From: Hyphomicrobiales bacterium
Lineage (GTDB): Bacteria; Pseudomonadota; Alphaproteobacteria; Rhizobiales; Rhizobiaceae
Direction of reading: 5' to 3'
Assembly (NCBI GenBank): GCA_900468625.1
Contig: UBUL01000001.1
Location: 1-64,000 of the forward strand
Length of the DNA stretch: 64,000 nucleotides
The notes beneath the pieces were generated by a model. That model made no database searches, was not told the DNA's origin, and worked only from the letters and a program-made list of their open reading frames with translations. Made by a program: the position numbers and the translations under genes. Positions 53,352 to 62,820 of the stretch are shown in pieces. Every line of letters starts with the position of its first letter. Position 1 is the first letter of the stretch.

Positions 53352-54107
53352 CTACCGCCCCAGATAATTCTCGATCACCTTTGGATCGCTGCTGACGAAA
53401 TCGATCGAGCCCTCCGCCAGAACCGATCCCTCCGCCAGGCATGTCACCTTAACGCCGAGATCGCGGATGAAACCCATATCGTGCTCGACCACGACGACCG
53501 AACGCGTCTTCGCAATCTCCTTCAACAGCACCGCCGTTTCCGCCGTCTCCGCATCCGTCATGCCCGCCACCGGCTCATCGACCAAGAGTAGCTTCGGTTC
53601 CTGCGCGAGCAACATCCCGATCTCAAGCCACTGCTTCTGACCATGGGAAAGATTGGCCGCCAGTTCTTCCCGCCGATGCGACAACCGCACCGTCTCGAGG
53701 ATTTCCTTGATGCGATCGCGATCGATTGGCGTCAGGCGATAGAAGAGCGTCGAAAAGACACCGCGGCTGCGGTTGAGCGCCAATTCGAGATTGTCCCAGA
53801 CGGTGTGGCTTTCGAAGACGGTCGGCTTCTGGAATTTCCGGCCGATGCCGAGCTGGGCGATGTCAGCCTCGTCCTTCTTGGTCAGATCGATCTGGCCATT
53901 GAAGAATACCTCTCCCTCGTCGGGTCGGGTCTTGCCGGTGATGATGTCCATCATCGTCGTCTTGCCCGCGCCATTCGGGCCGATGATGGCGCGAAGCTCG
54001 CCCGGCTCGATAACGATCGACAGCGAATTCAAAGCCTTGAAGCCATCGAAGGATACCGAGACATTGTTGAGATAAAGCATGCTGTTGGGTTTGATGTCGG
54101 GGATCAT
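53352..54107 (-). CDS. urtD: Urea ABC transporter ATP-binding protein UrtD
   Basis: 251 residues from MIPDIKPNSML at 54107, with GGAG 7 nt upstream. LivG-type ATPase: Walker A GPNGAGKTTMMDIITG, GIGRKFQKPTVFESHTVWDN, signature LSHGQKQWLEIGMLL, Walker B LLLVDEPVAGMTDAE, VVVVEHDMGFIRDLG. Confidence 0.95.
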   Translation of the reverse strand: MIPDIKPNSMLYLNNVSVSFDGFKALNSLSIVIEPGELRAIIGPNGAGKTTMMDIITGKTRPDEGEVFFNGQIDLTKKDEADIAQLGIGRKFQKPTVFESHTVWDNLELALNRSRGVFSTLFYRLTPIDRDRIKEILETVRLSHRREELAANLSHGQKQWLEIGMLLAQEPKLLLVDEPVAGMTDAETAETAVLLKEIAKTRSVVVVEHDMGFIRDLGVKVTCLAEGSVLAEGSIDFVSSDPKVIENYLGR

Positions 54108-54111
54108 GGTC

Positions 54112-55272
54112 CTACTCCGCGGCCTGTACCGACTGCTGATCGTCATCCTTCGCAGCCTCCGCCGGCGGCTTTGCAGGCACGCGCTTTTTGCCAAAGTATT
54201 GTGCGATGGTGCCGACGATGCCCTTCGGCAGGAACAGCGTCACCGCAATAAACAGACCGCCAAGCGCAAACAGCCAGAAATCGGGAAACAGGCCGGTGAA
54301 GATGGTCTTGCCGCCATTGACCAGGATGGCGCCGATGATCGGCCCGATCAGGGTGGCGCGGCCGCCAACGGCTGTCCAGATGACGACTTCGATCGAATTG
54401 GCGGGCGCGAATTCTCCTGGATTGATGATGCCGATCTGCGGCACGTAGAGCGCGCCGGCAATGCCCGCCATCATGGCCGATACGACGAAGACGAACAGCT
54501 TCATATGCTCGACGCGATAGCCGAGAAAGCGCGTGCGGCTTTCGGCATCGCGCACGCCCACAAGCACCTTGCCGAACTTCGAACGGACAATGGCCGAGGA
54601 TAGCATCAGCGCCAGCGCCAGGAATACCGCCGTCGTGGCAAAGAGCACGGCACGCGTGCCATCGGCCTGGATGTTGAAGCCGAGAATGTCCTTGAAGTCC
54701 GTCAGGCCGTTATTGCCGCCGAAACCCATGTCGTTGCGGAAGAAGGCAAGCAGCAACGCATAGGTCATGGCCTGCGTGATGATCGACAGATAGACGCCGT
54801 TGACGCGCGAGCGGAAGGCAAACCAGCCGAAAACGAAGGCCAGCAGGCCGGGTGCCGCAAGCACCATGAGCATGGCGAACCAGAACTGATCGAAGCCGTA
54901 CCAGAACCAAGGCAGCTCCTTCCAGTTCAGGAAGACCATGAAATCCGGCAGGATCGGATTGCCGTAGGTGCCGCGCGAGCCAATCTGCCGCATCAGATAC
55001 ATGCCCATGGCATAGCCACCGAGCGCGAAGAAGGCTCCGTGGCCGAGCGAAAGAATGCCGCAATAGCCCCAAACGAGATCGAGCGCCAGGGCGAGCAGGG
55101 CATAGGTCAGATACTTGCCGAACAGCGACATGAGATAGGTGGGTACATGCAATGCGCTCGTTTCCGGCAAGGCCAGATTGGCGAGCGGCACCAGCACCGC
55201 GACGGCAAGAAGGAGCGCGATGGCGATGCTGATCCGGCGGTCGAGCGCGCGGAGGATAAAGGCCGTGATCAT
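54112..55272 (-). CDS. urtC: Urea ABC transporter permease UrtC
   Basis: 386 residues, LivM-type permease with about nine to ten hydrophobic segments. LALDLVWGYCGILSLGHGAF and GVRDAESRTRFLGYRVEHMK are characteristic. Its start overlaps the urtB stop by 4 nt. Confidence 0.95.
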   Translation of the reverse strand: MITAFILRALDRRISIAIALLLAVAVLVPLANLALPETSALHVPTYLMSLFGKYLTYALLALALDLVWGYCGILSLGHGAFFALGGYAMGMYLMRQIGSRGTYGNPILPDFMVFLNWKELPWFWYGFDQFWFAMLMVLAAPGLLAFVFGWFAFRSRVNGVYLSIITQAMTYALLLAFFRNDMGFGGNNGLTDFKDILGFNIQADGTRAVLFATTAVFLALALMLSSAIVRSKFGKVLVGVRDAESRTRFLGYRVEHMKLFVFVVSAMMAGIAGALYVPQIGIINPGEFAPANSIEVVIWTAVGGRATLIGPIIGAILVNGGKTIFTGLFPDFWLFALGGLFIAVTLFLPKGIVGTIAQYFGKKRVPAKPPAEAAKDDDQQSVQAAE

Positions 55273-56894
55273 GCTTCCACCGCCCTTCCCTTGAGCGCGA
55301 AGAGGCCGCGCGGACGTTTCTGGATGAAGAGGATAATGAGGACGAGAACGAGGATCTTGCCGAGCACTGCCCCCGCATAGGGTTCGAGGAACTTGTTGAG
55401 AATGCCGAGCGAGAAGGCGCCGACCAGCGTCCCCCAGAGATTGCCGACGCCGCCGAACACCACGACCATGAAGCTGTCGATGATGTAGCTCTGACCAAGG
55501 TTCGGCGAGACGTTATCGATCTGCGAGAGCGCGACGCCTGCCATCCCGGCGATGCCGGATCCGAGCGCGAAAGTAAAAGCATCGACCCAGGACGTGCGGA
55601 TCCCCATCGAGGAGGCCATGCGCCGGTTCTGCGTCACCGCGCGCATCTGCAGGCCGAAGGCCGAGCGCTTCAAAAGAAGCAGGAGCGCGACAAACACGCC
55701 GAGCGCAAAGACGATGATCCAGAGGCGGTTCCAGGTGATCGAGAGATAGCCGAAATCGAAGGAACCCGACATCCATGAGGGATTGCCGACCTCCTGATTG
55801 GTCGGCCCGAAGATCGAACGCACCGCCTGCTGCAAGATCAATGAGATGCCCCAGGTGGCGAGCAGCGTCTCCAGCGGCCTGCCATAAAGAAAGCGGATGA
55901 CGCCGCGCTCGATAACGAGGCCGACGGCCCCGGTGACGATGAAGGCGACCGGCAGGGCGATCGCCAGCGACCAGTCGAACAGTTCGGGATAGGATGTGCG
56001 GATGATGCTTTGAACGACGAAAGTAGAATAGGCGCCGAGCATCACCATCTCGCCATGCGCCATGTTGATGATGCCCATGACGCCGAAGGTAATCGCAAGG
56101 CCGATGGCGGCCAGCAGCAGTACGGAGCCGAGCGACAGGCCGTACCACACGTTCTGCACCGCATCCCAGATCTTCAACTGCTCCTGTATGCCGGCGACGG
56201 CGGCAGCGACATCTGGCTTGAGGCTCTGGTCCACGGAAACCGAGGAGAGAATGCCGATCGCATCCCGACCGCCTTCGACCTTGATCGTTTCGATCGCTGC
56301 CTTCTTGTCTTCCATCGGGCGATCCGAGCCAAGTATGGCAACGGCTCTCGCGCGCTCGAGCACGCCCCGGACCTCTCCGTCCTTCTCGCTCTGCAGCGCC
56401 GTCTCGACGGCTTCGAGCGAATCCGCACTCGGCGCCTTCAAAATGGATTGCGCCGCCGAAAGCCGCGTCGCGCGATCCGGGCTCATCAGCGTCAGACCGC
56501 CGAGAGCCGCGCGAACCGCACGGCGCAGATTGTTGTTGATCTTGATCTTGCCGAGATTGTCCTTGGCTTCCCGACCGGCCGCCTGCCCGGTCAAGGGGTC
56601 CACCAGATCCATCATGTCGCCGGAGGATTTGGCGATAAAGACCTGATTGTCGGATTTTCTTATGTAAAGATCGCCGTCGGAAAAGGCCTGCAATGCAGGC
56701 ACCACCTTCGGATCGCCCGTCTTGGCAAGGGCTTGAACGATATCGCCGGCCTTCTGGAAATTGGCCTGGCCGAGGGAATTGATCAGGCCGTGGGCGTCCT
56801 CCTGGGCGCGCAGGCTCGTCGCGGTCAACGCCAGCACCAGACAGAAGCCGGCGACCAGCGCCAAGGCCATACGGTAAACGAATTTATCGAACAT
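55269..56894 (-). CDS. urtB: Urea ABC transporter permease UrtB
   Basis: 541 residues. A signal-like N-terminus is followed by a periplasmic alpha-helical extension of about 230 residues typical of UrtB, then a LivH-type permease with GLAITFGVMGIINMAHGEMV and NRRMASSMGIRTSWVDAFTF. The long N-terminal domain distinguishes UrtB from plain LivH. Confidence 0.95.
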   Translation of the reverse strand: MFDKFVYRMALALVAGFCLVLALTATSLRAQEDAHGLINSLGQANFQKAGDIVQALAKTGDPKVVPALQAFSDGDLYIRKSDNQVFIAKSSGDMMDLVDPLTGQAAGREAKDNLGKIKINNNLRRAVRAALGGLTLMSPDRATRLSAAQSILKAPSADSLEAVETALQSEKDGEVRGVLERARAVAILGSDRPMEDKKAAIETIKVEGGRDAIGILSSVSVDQSLKPDVAAAVAGIQEQLKIWDAVQNVWYGLSLGSVLLLAAIGLAITFGVMGIINMAHGEMVMLGAYSTFVVQSIIRTSYPELFDWSLAIALPVAFIVTGAVGLVIERGVIRFLYGRPLETLLATWGISLILQQAVRSIFGPTNQEVGNPSWMSGSFDFGYLSITWNRLWIIVFALGVFVALLLLLKRSAFGLQMRAVTQNRRMASSMGIRTSWVDAFTFALGSGIAGMAGVALSQIDNVSPNLGQSYIIDSFMVVVFGGVGNLWGTLVGAFSLGILNKFLEPYAGAVLGKILVLVLIILFIQKRPRGLFALKGRAVEA

Positions 56895-56960
56895 TGCGTA
56901 GTCCCCTCGAGCTGCCGCGGGCAGACAAGCCTGCCCGCGGCGGTCTTGCGTCGGCAGATA

Positions 56961-58250
56961 TCAGGAACCCTTGCCGCCGCACTTGCCGGTGGTGACGTTG
57001 AAGTTGCCGCAGTTCATCGGCATGCGCCAATCCGAGATCAGGTCCTTACTGTCGGGCAGGTAATCGGACCATTCCTTGCCGACCACGGCAGGGGTTTGCG
57101 AAACGACATCGAACTGGCCGTTTTCCTGCACTTCGCCGATGAGGACCGGCTTGGTGATGTAATGGTTCGGCATCATGGTAGCGGTGCCGCCGGTGAGGTT
57201 CGGAACGGAAACGCCGACGAGCGCGTCGATGACCTTGTCCGGATCGGTCGTGCCGGCCTTCTCGACGGCCTTCACCCACATGTTGAAGCCGATATAGGCG
57301 GCTTCCATCGGGTCGTTGGTGACGCGCTTGTCGTTCTTGGTGTAGGCGTGCCATTCCTTGATGAAAGCAGCGTTGGCGGGCGTGTCGACGGACTGGAAGT
57401 AATTCCAGGCAGCGAGATGTCCGACAAGCGGCTTGGTATCGACGCCGGCCAGCTCTTCTTCACCGACCGAGAAGGCGACGACCGGAATATCCTCGGCCTT
57501 GACGCCCTGGTTGCCCAGTTCCTTGTAGAAGGGAACATTGGCATCGCCATTGATTGTGGAGACGACCGCAGTCTTCTTGCCGGCCGCGCCGAAGGCCTTG
57601 ATCTTGGAGACTTCCGTCTGCCAGTCGGAGAAGCCGAAGGGTGTGTAGTTGACGATGATGTCTTCGTCCTTGACACCCTTGGACTTCAGATAGGCCTCGA
57701 GGATCTTGTTGGTCGTGCGCGGATAGACATAGTCCGTGCCTTCGAGCACCCAGCGCTGCACGCCTTCATTCTTCATCAGATAATCGACGGCCGGAATTGC
57801 CTGCTGGTTCGGAGCGGCTCCCGTATAGAAGACGTTGCGCTCCGACTCTTCGCCTTCGAACTGCACCGGATAGAACAGGATCGAATTCAGTTCCTTGAAG
57901 ACGGGCAGCACCGACTTGCGCGACACCGAGGTCCAGCAACCGAAGACGGCGGAGACCTTGTCCTTCTGGATCAGTTCGCGGGCCTTTTCGGCAAAGAGCG
58001 GCCAGTTGGAGGCCGGGTCGACGACGACGGGCTCGAGCTTCTTGCCGAGGACGCCGCCCTTTTTGTTCTGCTCGTCGATGAGCATCAGCATGGCGTCCTT
58101 CAGCGTCGTTTCCGAGATCGCCATGGTGCCGGAAAGCGAATGCAGGACGCCGACCTTGATGGTGTCGTCGGCGGCAAACGCGCCGTGGAATGCGGTGGTT
58201 GACATGATGGCGCCAAGCAGCGCGCCGGAGACGAAAGTCTTGAATTTCAT
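56961..58250 (-). CDS. urtA: Urea ABC transporter binding protein UrtA
   Basis: 429 residues with a signal peptide (MKFKTFVSGALLGAIMSTTA, cleavage near AFA-AD). The mature part is a family-5/LivK-type binding protein with IKVGVLHSLSGTMAISETTL, CWTSVSRKSVLPVFKELNSI and GNFNVTTGKCGGKGS at the C-terminus. The CWTSVSRK block is typical of UrtA. It leads urtABCDE, divergent from the NCS1-kinase gene. Confidence 0.96.
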   Translation of the reverse strand: MKFKTFVSGALLGAIMSTTAFHGAFAADDTIKVGVLHSLSGTMAISETTLKDAMLMLIDEQNKKGGVLGKKLEPVVVDPASNWPLFAEKARELIQKDKVSAVFGCWTSVSRKSVLPVFKELNSILFYPVQFEGEESERNVFYTGAAPNQQAIPAVDYLMKNEGVQRWVLEGTDYVYPRTTNKILEAYLKSKGVKDEDIIVNYTPFGFSDWQTEVSKIKAFGAAGKKTAVVSTINGDANVPFYKELGNQGVKAEDIPVVAFSVGEEELAGVDTKPLVGHLAAWNYFQSVDTPANAAFIKEWHAYTKNDKRVTNDPMEAAYIGFNMWVKAVEKAGTTDPDKVIDALVGVSVPNLTGGTATMMPNHYITKPVLIGEVQENGQFDVVSQTPAVVGKEWSDYLPDSKDLISDWRMPMNCGNFNVTTGKCGGKGS

Positions 58251-58479
58251 CCGTGGTTCCCCTCTTTTGTCTGCCGCAACGGCCGGTAAACAAGGATTAA
58301 CCGTTGCCTTCGGCGACTATCTGGCAGCCCCTGGGGAAACCACATACGTAAAACGACGTAGGAGGCGGGGCGAAATGTGCAGCTTTGGGCACCCTCATGC
58401 CCTTAAGCACCGTACCGATCCGTGTTACGACATTTCCGGATCGCCGAAGTGACTGTGGCGGGACTGCTGAAGGGTAAGC

Positions 58480-61400
58480 ATGGCGGCGCGGCAACGCATC
58501 ATTCCGGTAAGGCGCGAATATAATCGCTGGGTCGCGAACCAGACGCTGGAAGACTACGCCCTGCGTTTCACCGCCAAGAGCGCCCGGCAATTTTCATCGC
58601 AACGCATCTCGCAGACCGCGATCGGCGCTATTTCCTTCCTGGCGCTGGAGGCGATCGGCGGCACGATCACGCTTTCCTACGGCACGACCAACGCATTCTA
58701 CGCCATCATCGTCGCCAGCCTCGTCATGCTGGCCGTGGGCCTGCCGATCAGCCGATATGCCATCCGCCATGGCGTCGATATCGATCTGCTGACACGGGGC
58801 GCGAGCTTCGGCTATATCGGCTCGACCGTCACCTCGCTGATCTATGCCAGCTTCACCTTCATGCTCTTTGCGATCGAAGCCTCGATCATGTCCGGCGCGC
58901 TAGAGCTGACGCTCGGCATACCCGTTTGGATCGGCTACATCATCAGTGCCGTGATGGTGATCCCGCTCGTGACGCACGGTGTGCGCCTCATCAGCCGGTT
59001 CCAGTTGCTGACGCAACCCTTCTGGATCGTTCTCAACATCCTCCCTTTCGCCTTTATCGCCTTTGCAGATTGGGGAAAATTCGATCTCTGGCGGGCCTTC
59101 GCCGGTATCCATCATCCTGCAAGCGCGCCGGGCACAGCCGCCCCTTTCGATCTGGTAGAATTCGGCGCGGCTTCGGCCGTCATCCTGGCGCTGATGTCGC
59201 AGATCGGCGAACAGGCCGACTTCCTGCGCTTCCTGCCGCCGGACGGCCACCGCAAATGGCGCCATCGCCTGGCCATCTTCCTGGCCGGGCCGGGATGGGT
59301 CATCATCGGCGCGCCGAAGCTGCTCGCCGGCTCATTTCTCGTCGTTCTGACGCTGACCTCAGGCGTAGGTCGCGCCGCCGATCCCGCACAGATGTATCTG
59401 ACCGCCTTCGGCTATATGATCCCCTGGCACAATGCCGCGCTGCTTTTGATGGCTGCCTTCGTGATGATCTCGCAACTGAAGATCAACGTCATGAACGCCT
59501 ATGCCGGCTCGCTCGCCTGGTCGAACTTCTTTTCGCGGCTGACACACAGTCACCCGGGCCGCGTCATCTGGCTGGTCTTCAATGTCACCATCGCGCTTTT
59601 GTTGATGGAACTCGGCATCTATCGGCTGCTGGAGGAGACGCTCGGCATCTTCTCGATCATCGCCATGGCCTGGCTCTGCACCGTTTCCGCCGATCTTTTC
59701 ATCAACAAGCCGCTGGGGCTTGCCCCTCCCGGCATCGAATTCAAGCGCGCGCATCTCTACGACATCAATCCGGTTGGCCTTGGTGCCATGGCGCTTTCGG
59801 CAACCATCGCTCTCATCGCGCATTTCGGCGTCTTCGGCTCGATTGCCGCATCGCTTGCACCCTATGTCACCCTGATCGTGGCATTCATCGCCTCGCCCGC
59901 CATCGCCTGGGCCACAAAGGGCAAATATTATCTCGCCCGCAAGCCACGGCAGAGCTGGAAGAACCTGACGACCATTACCTGCTCCGTTTGCGAACATCCG
60001 TTCGAGCCGGAGGACATGGCCTGGTGCCCAGCCTATGCCGCGCCGATCTGCTCGCTCTGCTGTTCGCTCGACAGCCGCTGCCACGACATGTGCAAGCCGA
60101 AGGCTCGGCTCAATACGCAGGTCGCCACCGTCGCAAAGACCCTGCTTCCTGAAAGTATCGTTGCCAAACTTGCAACGCGCCTCGGCCGCTACGGCATTGC
60201 CGTTGCCTTGGCGCTGACCGCCATGGGTGCGATCCTGGCGATGATCGCGCATCAGGTCGGCGCCGCCTCGCCCGAGACCGCATCGGTGGTCGACCGCACC
60301 ATCCTGATCGTCTTCTTCGTCTTTGCCGTGATCGCCGGCGTCGCCTGCTGGTTCTATGTGCTTGCCCATGACAGCCGTGTGGTCGCCGAGGAGGAATCCT
60401 CGCGCCAGAACACGCTGCTCCTGAAGGAGATCGCCGCCCACAAGAAGACGGACGCCGCCCTGCAGGGTGCCAAGGAGGCGGCAGAGGCGGCAAACCGCGC
60501 CAAGAGCCGCTATGTCGTGGGCCTCAGCCACGAATTGCGCACGCCGCTCAATGCCGTGCTCGGCTATGCGCAGATATTGGAACGCGACGAGACCATTCCG
60601 GCACCCCGGCAATCCTCCCTGAAGGTGATCCGCCGCAGCGCCGAGCATCTTTCCGGCCTGATCGACGGGCTTCTCGATATTTCCAAGATCGAGGCCGGCC
60701 GCCTGCAGGTCTATTCCAACGAGATCAACATCCAGGATTTCCTCGACCAGATCGTCGACATGTTCCACCCCCAGGCACAAGCCAAGGGCCTGACTTTCAT
60801 CCATGAGCGTGCCGCCGCCCTACCCGACTATGTCCGCACCGACGAGAAGCGGCTGCGTCAGATCCTCGTCAACCTGCTTTCCAACGCCATCAAGTTCACC
60901 GATGCGGGCACCGTTCGCTTCGAGGTGGGTTACAGAAACCAGGTCGCGACTTTCACCGTTGCAGACACCGGCCGCGGCATCGCGGCAAAGGACATCACCC
61001 GCATCTATGAGCCTTTCCAGCGCGGCGAAGCCGATAGCATCAGACCGATGCCGGGCCTCGGCCTCGGCCTCACCATCACGCAGCTGCTGACCAATACGCT
61101 CGGTGGCGAGATTTCGGTCACCAGCGAGAAAGACGTGGGCTCAACCTTCAAGGTACGCCTGATGCTGTCGGCCGTAATCCGGCCTATGAAACCGCCGGCG
61201 CAGGAACAGCGTATCGTCGGCTACGAAGACCCACGCCGCACCATCGTCGTCGTCGACGACAATGAAGATCATCGCGAGCTGATGCGCGAAATCCTGTCGC
61301 CGCTCGATTTCATCGTCCTGACCGCCGCCGGCGGTCCCGATTGCCTGACGCTGATCGAAGGCATCAAGCCGGATCTTTTCCTGGTCGATATTTCCATGCC

Positions 61401-61854
61401 CGGCATGAATGGCTGGCAACTCGTCTCGCGGCTCAGGGAAAATGGCCAGACGGCGCCGATCGTCATGCTGTCCGCCAATATCGGCGACGCTGCGGCCGCG
61501 ACCGACAGCGACGACAGCCACAGCGACGCCATCGCCAAGCCGGTCGACATCCGTCAGCTTCGCGACAAGCTCGCCCTGCATCTCGGGCTGAAATGGATTT
61601 ACGCCGATGCGTCCGCGCCGGTTGCGCCAAAACCGCCCCCACCGTTGAAAAGCCCGGGGATAGAGCATATCCGCGAACTGATCCGGCTCGGCGAGATCGG
61701 CTATGTCAGGGGCATGGAGGCAAAGCTTGCCGATCTGGCCAAGCTCGACGAGAACAAGCCCTTCACCGACGCCTTGCGTACCCATGTGCAGGCATTCGAT
61801 CTCGACGGCTTCCTGAACGTGCTGCACGCCTTCGATACTGAAAAGGTTGAATAG
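58480..61854 (+). CDS. NCS1-type transporter fused to a hybrid histidine kinase
   Basis: 1124 residues. Residues 40-485 form an NCS1 nucleobase/allantoin/hydantoin-type symporter fold with about twelve hydrophobic segments (for example LLTRGASFGYIGSTVTSLIY near 103-122). A cysteine knuckle spans 501-538 (Cys 501, 504, 516, 524, 527, 528, 534, 538). Two more membrane helices (570-592, 606-628) precede a HisKA domain with phospho-acceptor His684 in GLSHELRTPLNAVLGY, an HATPase (N-box NLLSNAIKF, GLGLGLTI) and a receiver with Asp970. Divergent from urtA and overlapping into a LuxR-type regulator gene. Likely a transporter-like sensor; the ligand is unknown. Confidence 0.88.
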   Translation: MAARQRIIPVRREYNRWVANQTLEDYALRFTAKSARQFSSQRISQTAIGAISFLALEAIGGTITLSYGTTNAFYAIIVASLVMLAVGLPISRYAIRHGVDIDLLTRGASFGYIGSTVTSLIYASFTFMLFAIEASIMSGALELTLGIPVWIGYIISAVMVIPLVTHGVRLISRFQLLTQPFWIVLNILPFAFIAFADWGKFDLWRAFAGIHHPASAPGTAAPFDLVEFGAASAVILALMSQIGEQADFLRFLPPDGHRKWRHRLAIFLAGPGWVIIGAPKLLAGSFLVVLTLTSGVGRAADPAQMYLTAFGYMIPWHNAALLLMAAFVMISQLKINVMNAYAGSLAWSNFFSRLTHSHPGRVIWLVFNVTIALLLMELGIYRLLEETLGIFSIIAMAWLCTVSADLFINKPLGLAPPGIEFKRAHLYDINPVGLGAMALSATIALIAHFGVFGSIAASLAPYVTLIVAFIASPAIAWATKGKYYLARKPRQSWKNLTTITCSVCEHPFEPEDMAWCPAYAAPICSLCCSLDSRCHDMCKPKARLNTQVATVAKTLLPESIVAKLATRLGRYGIAVALALTAMGAILAMIAHQVGAASPETASVVDRTILIVFFVFAVIAGVACWFYVLAHDSRVVAEEESSRQNTLLLKEIAAHKKTDAALQGAKEAAEAANRAKSRYVVGLSHELRTPLNAVLGYAQILERDETIPAPRQSSLKVIRRSAEHLSGLIDGLLDISKIEAGRLQVYSNEINIQDFLDQIVDMFHPQAQAKGLTFIHERAAALPDYVRTDEKRLRQILVNLLSNAIKFTDAGTVRFEVGYRNQVATFTVADTGRGIAAKDITRIYEPFQRGEADSIRPMPGLGLGLTITQLLTNTLGGEISVTSEKDVGSTFKVRLMLSAVIRPMKPPAQEQRIVGYEDPRRTIVVVDDNEDHRELMREILSPLDFIVLTAAGGPDCLTLIEGIKPDLFLVDISMPGMNGWQLVSRLRENGQTAPIVMLSANIGDAAAATDSDDSHSDAIAKPVDIRQLRDKLALHLGLKWIYADASAPVAPKPPPPLKSPGIEHIRELIRLGEIGYVRGMEAKLADLAKLDENKPFTDALRTHVQAFDLDGFLNVLHAFDTEKVE

Positions 61855-61855
61855 A

Positions 61856-62779
61856 TTGGCTGAGCTTACCCATCCCCGCGACATAGTCTTGCTGGTGGAC
61901 GATTCGCCCGAGGCGCTCGGCTTCCTCACGGACGCGCTCGAACAGTCCGGCTTCTCGGTTCTGATCGCCACGTCCGGATCGGCGGCTTTGAACATCGTCG
62001 AGCGCATTACGCCGGATCTCATTCTGCTCGATGCCGTCATGCCGTCCATGGACGGGTTTGAGACCTGCCGCCGGCTGAAGGCCAATGCCGGCATCGCCCA
62101 GATTCCGGTCGTCTTCATGACCGGGCTTACCGAAACCGAGCATGTGGTGCATGCGCTTGAGTCCGGCGGCGTCGATTACCTCACCAAGCCGATCAATGTC
62201 GATGAACTGCGCGCCCGCATCCGCGTCCACTTGCGCAATGCCCGCTCCGCCCAGAGCGCGAGAGTGGCGCTCGATGCTGCGGGCCGTCATCTCCTGGCGG
62301 TCAAGGGCGATGGCGCCATCCATTGGTCGACACCCCAGGCAACCCGTCTCATCAACGCCGCCACCGGCAGCGACGACGGCCTCGATCTCGCCTCGAAACA
62401 CATTGCCGCCTTCATGCTGGAACGTGAACGGCTCGGCCCCGCTCGCGACAATCTTCTTTCCATGAACAATGGCGGTCAGGCAGCGCTGCAGTTCACCTTT
62501 CTCGGCGCCATCGGAGCCGACGAATATCTCTTTCGCCTGACAGCCACCAGTCGGCGCGCCGACGACGGCGTTCTGCGTCAGCATTTCTCTCTGACGCAGC
62601 GCGAATCCGAGGTGCTGCTATGGCTCGCCAAGGGCAAATCCAACCGCGACATCGGCGAGATCCTCGGCCTGTCCGCCCGCACCGTGAACAAGCACCTGGA
62701 GCAGATCTACGTGAAACTGGGCGTTGAAAATCGGGCTTCCGCCGCCGTCAAGGCAGCGCATGTTCTGCACGAGGTGTAG
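61856..62779 (+). CDS. LuxR-type response regulator paired with the NCS1-kinase
   Basis: 307 residues if the TTG at 61856 is used (AAAAGG lies 9 nt upstream; a TTG at 61847 has no space for a ribosome site). A receiver domain (VDDSPEALGF; phospho-acceptor Asp in LILLDAVMPSMDGFETCRR; FMTGL; YLTKPINVDELRARI) and a middle region of about 100 residues precede a C-terminal LuxR helix-turn-helix (LTQRESEVLLWLAKGKSNRD, IGEILGLSARTVNKHLEQIY). It begins right after the kinase stop. The urt/ure genes are plausible targets, by position only. Confidence 0.88.
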   Translation: MAELTHPRDIVLLVDDSPEALGFLTDALEQSGFSVLIATSGSAALNIVERITPDLILLDAVMPSMDGFETCRRLKANAGIAQIPVVFMTGLTETEHVVHALESGGVDYLTKPINVDELRARIRVHLRNARSAQSARVALDAAGRHLLAVKGDGAIHWSTPQATRLINAATGSDDGLDLASKHIAAFMLERERLGPARDNLLSMNNGGQAALQFTFLGAIGADEYLFRLTATSRRADDGVLRQHFSLTQRESEVLLWLAKGKSNRDIGEILGLSARTVNKHLEQIYVKLGVENRASAAVKAAHVLHEV

Positions 62780-62820
62780 TGGCGAGCCATTCTTCTCCCA
62801 GCGTTGCGGGTCGAAGAATT

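Noticed and set aside
56010..58202. 730-codon open frame on the + strand, antisense to urtA and urtB
   Set aside because: It is the mirror of two well-supported genes; high GC keeps the opposite frame open and the protein shows no domain.
58251..58479. Possible sigma-54 promoter for urtA
   Set aside because: GG and GC pairs occur but none has the required GG-N10-GC spacing with TGGCAC/TTGC context, so I cannot support NtrC/RpoN control from sequence.
61847..61855. TTG at 61847 as start of the LuxR-type regulator
   Set aside because: The only purine-rich ribosome site (AAAAGG) abuts it with no spacing, while the TTG at 61856 is correctly spaced.
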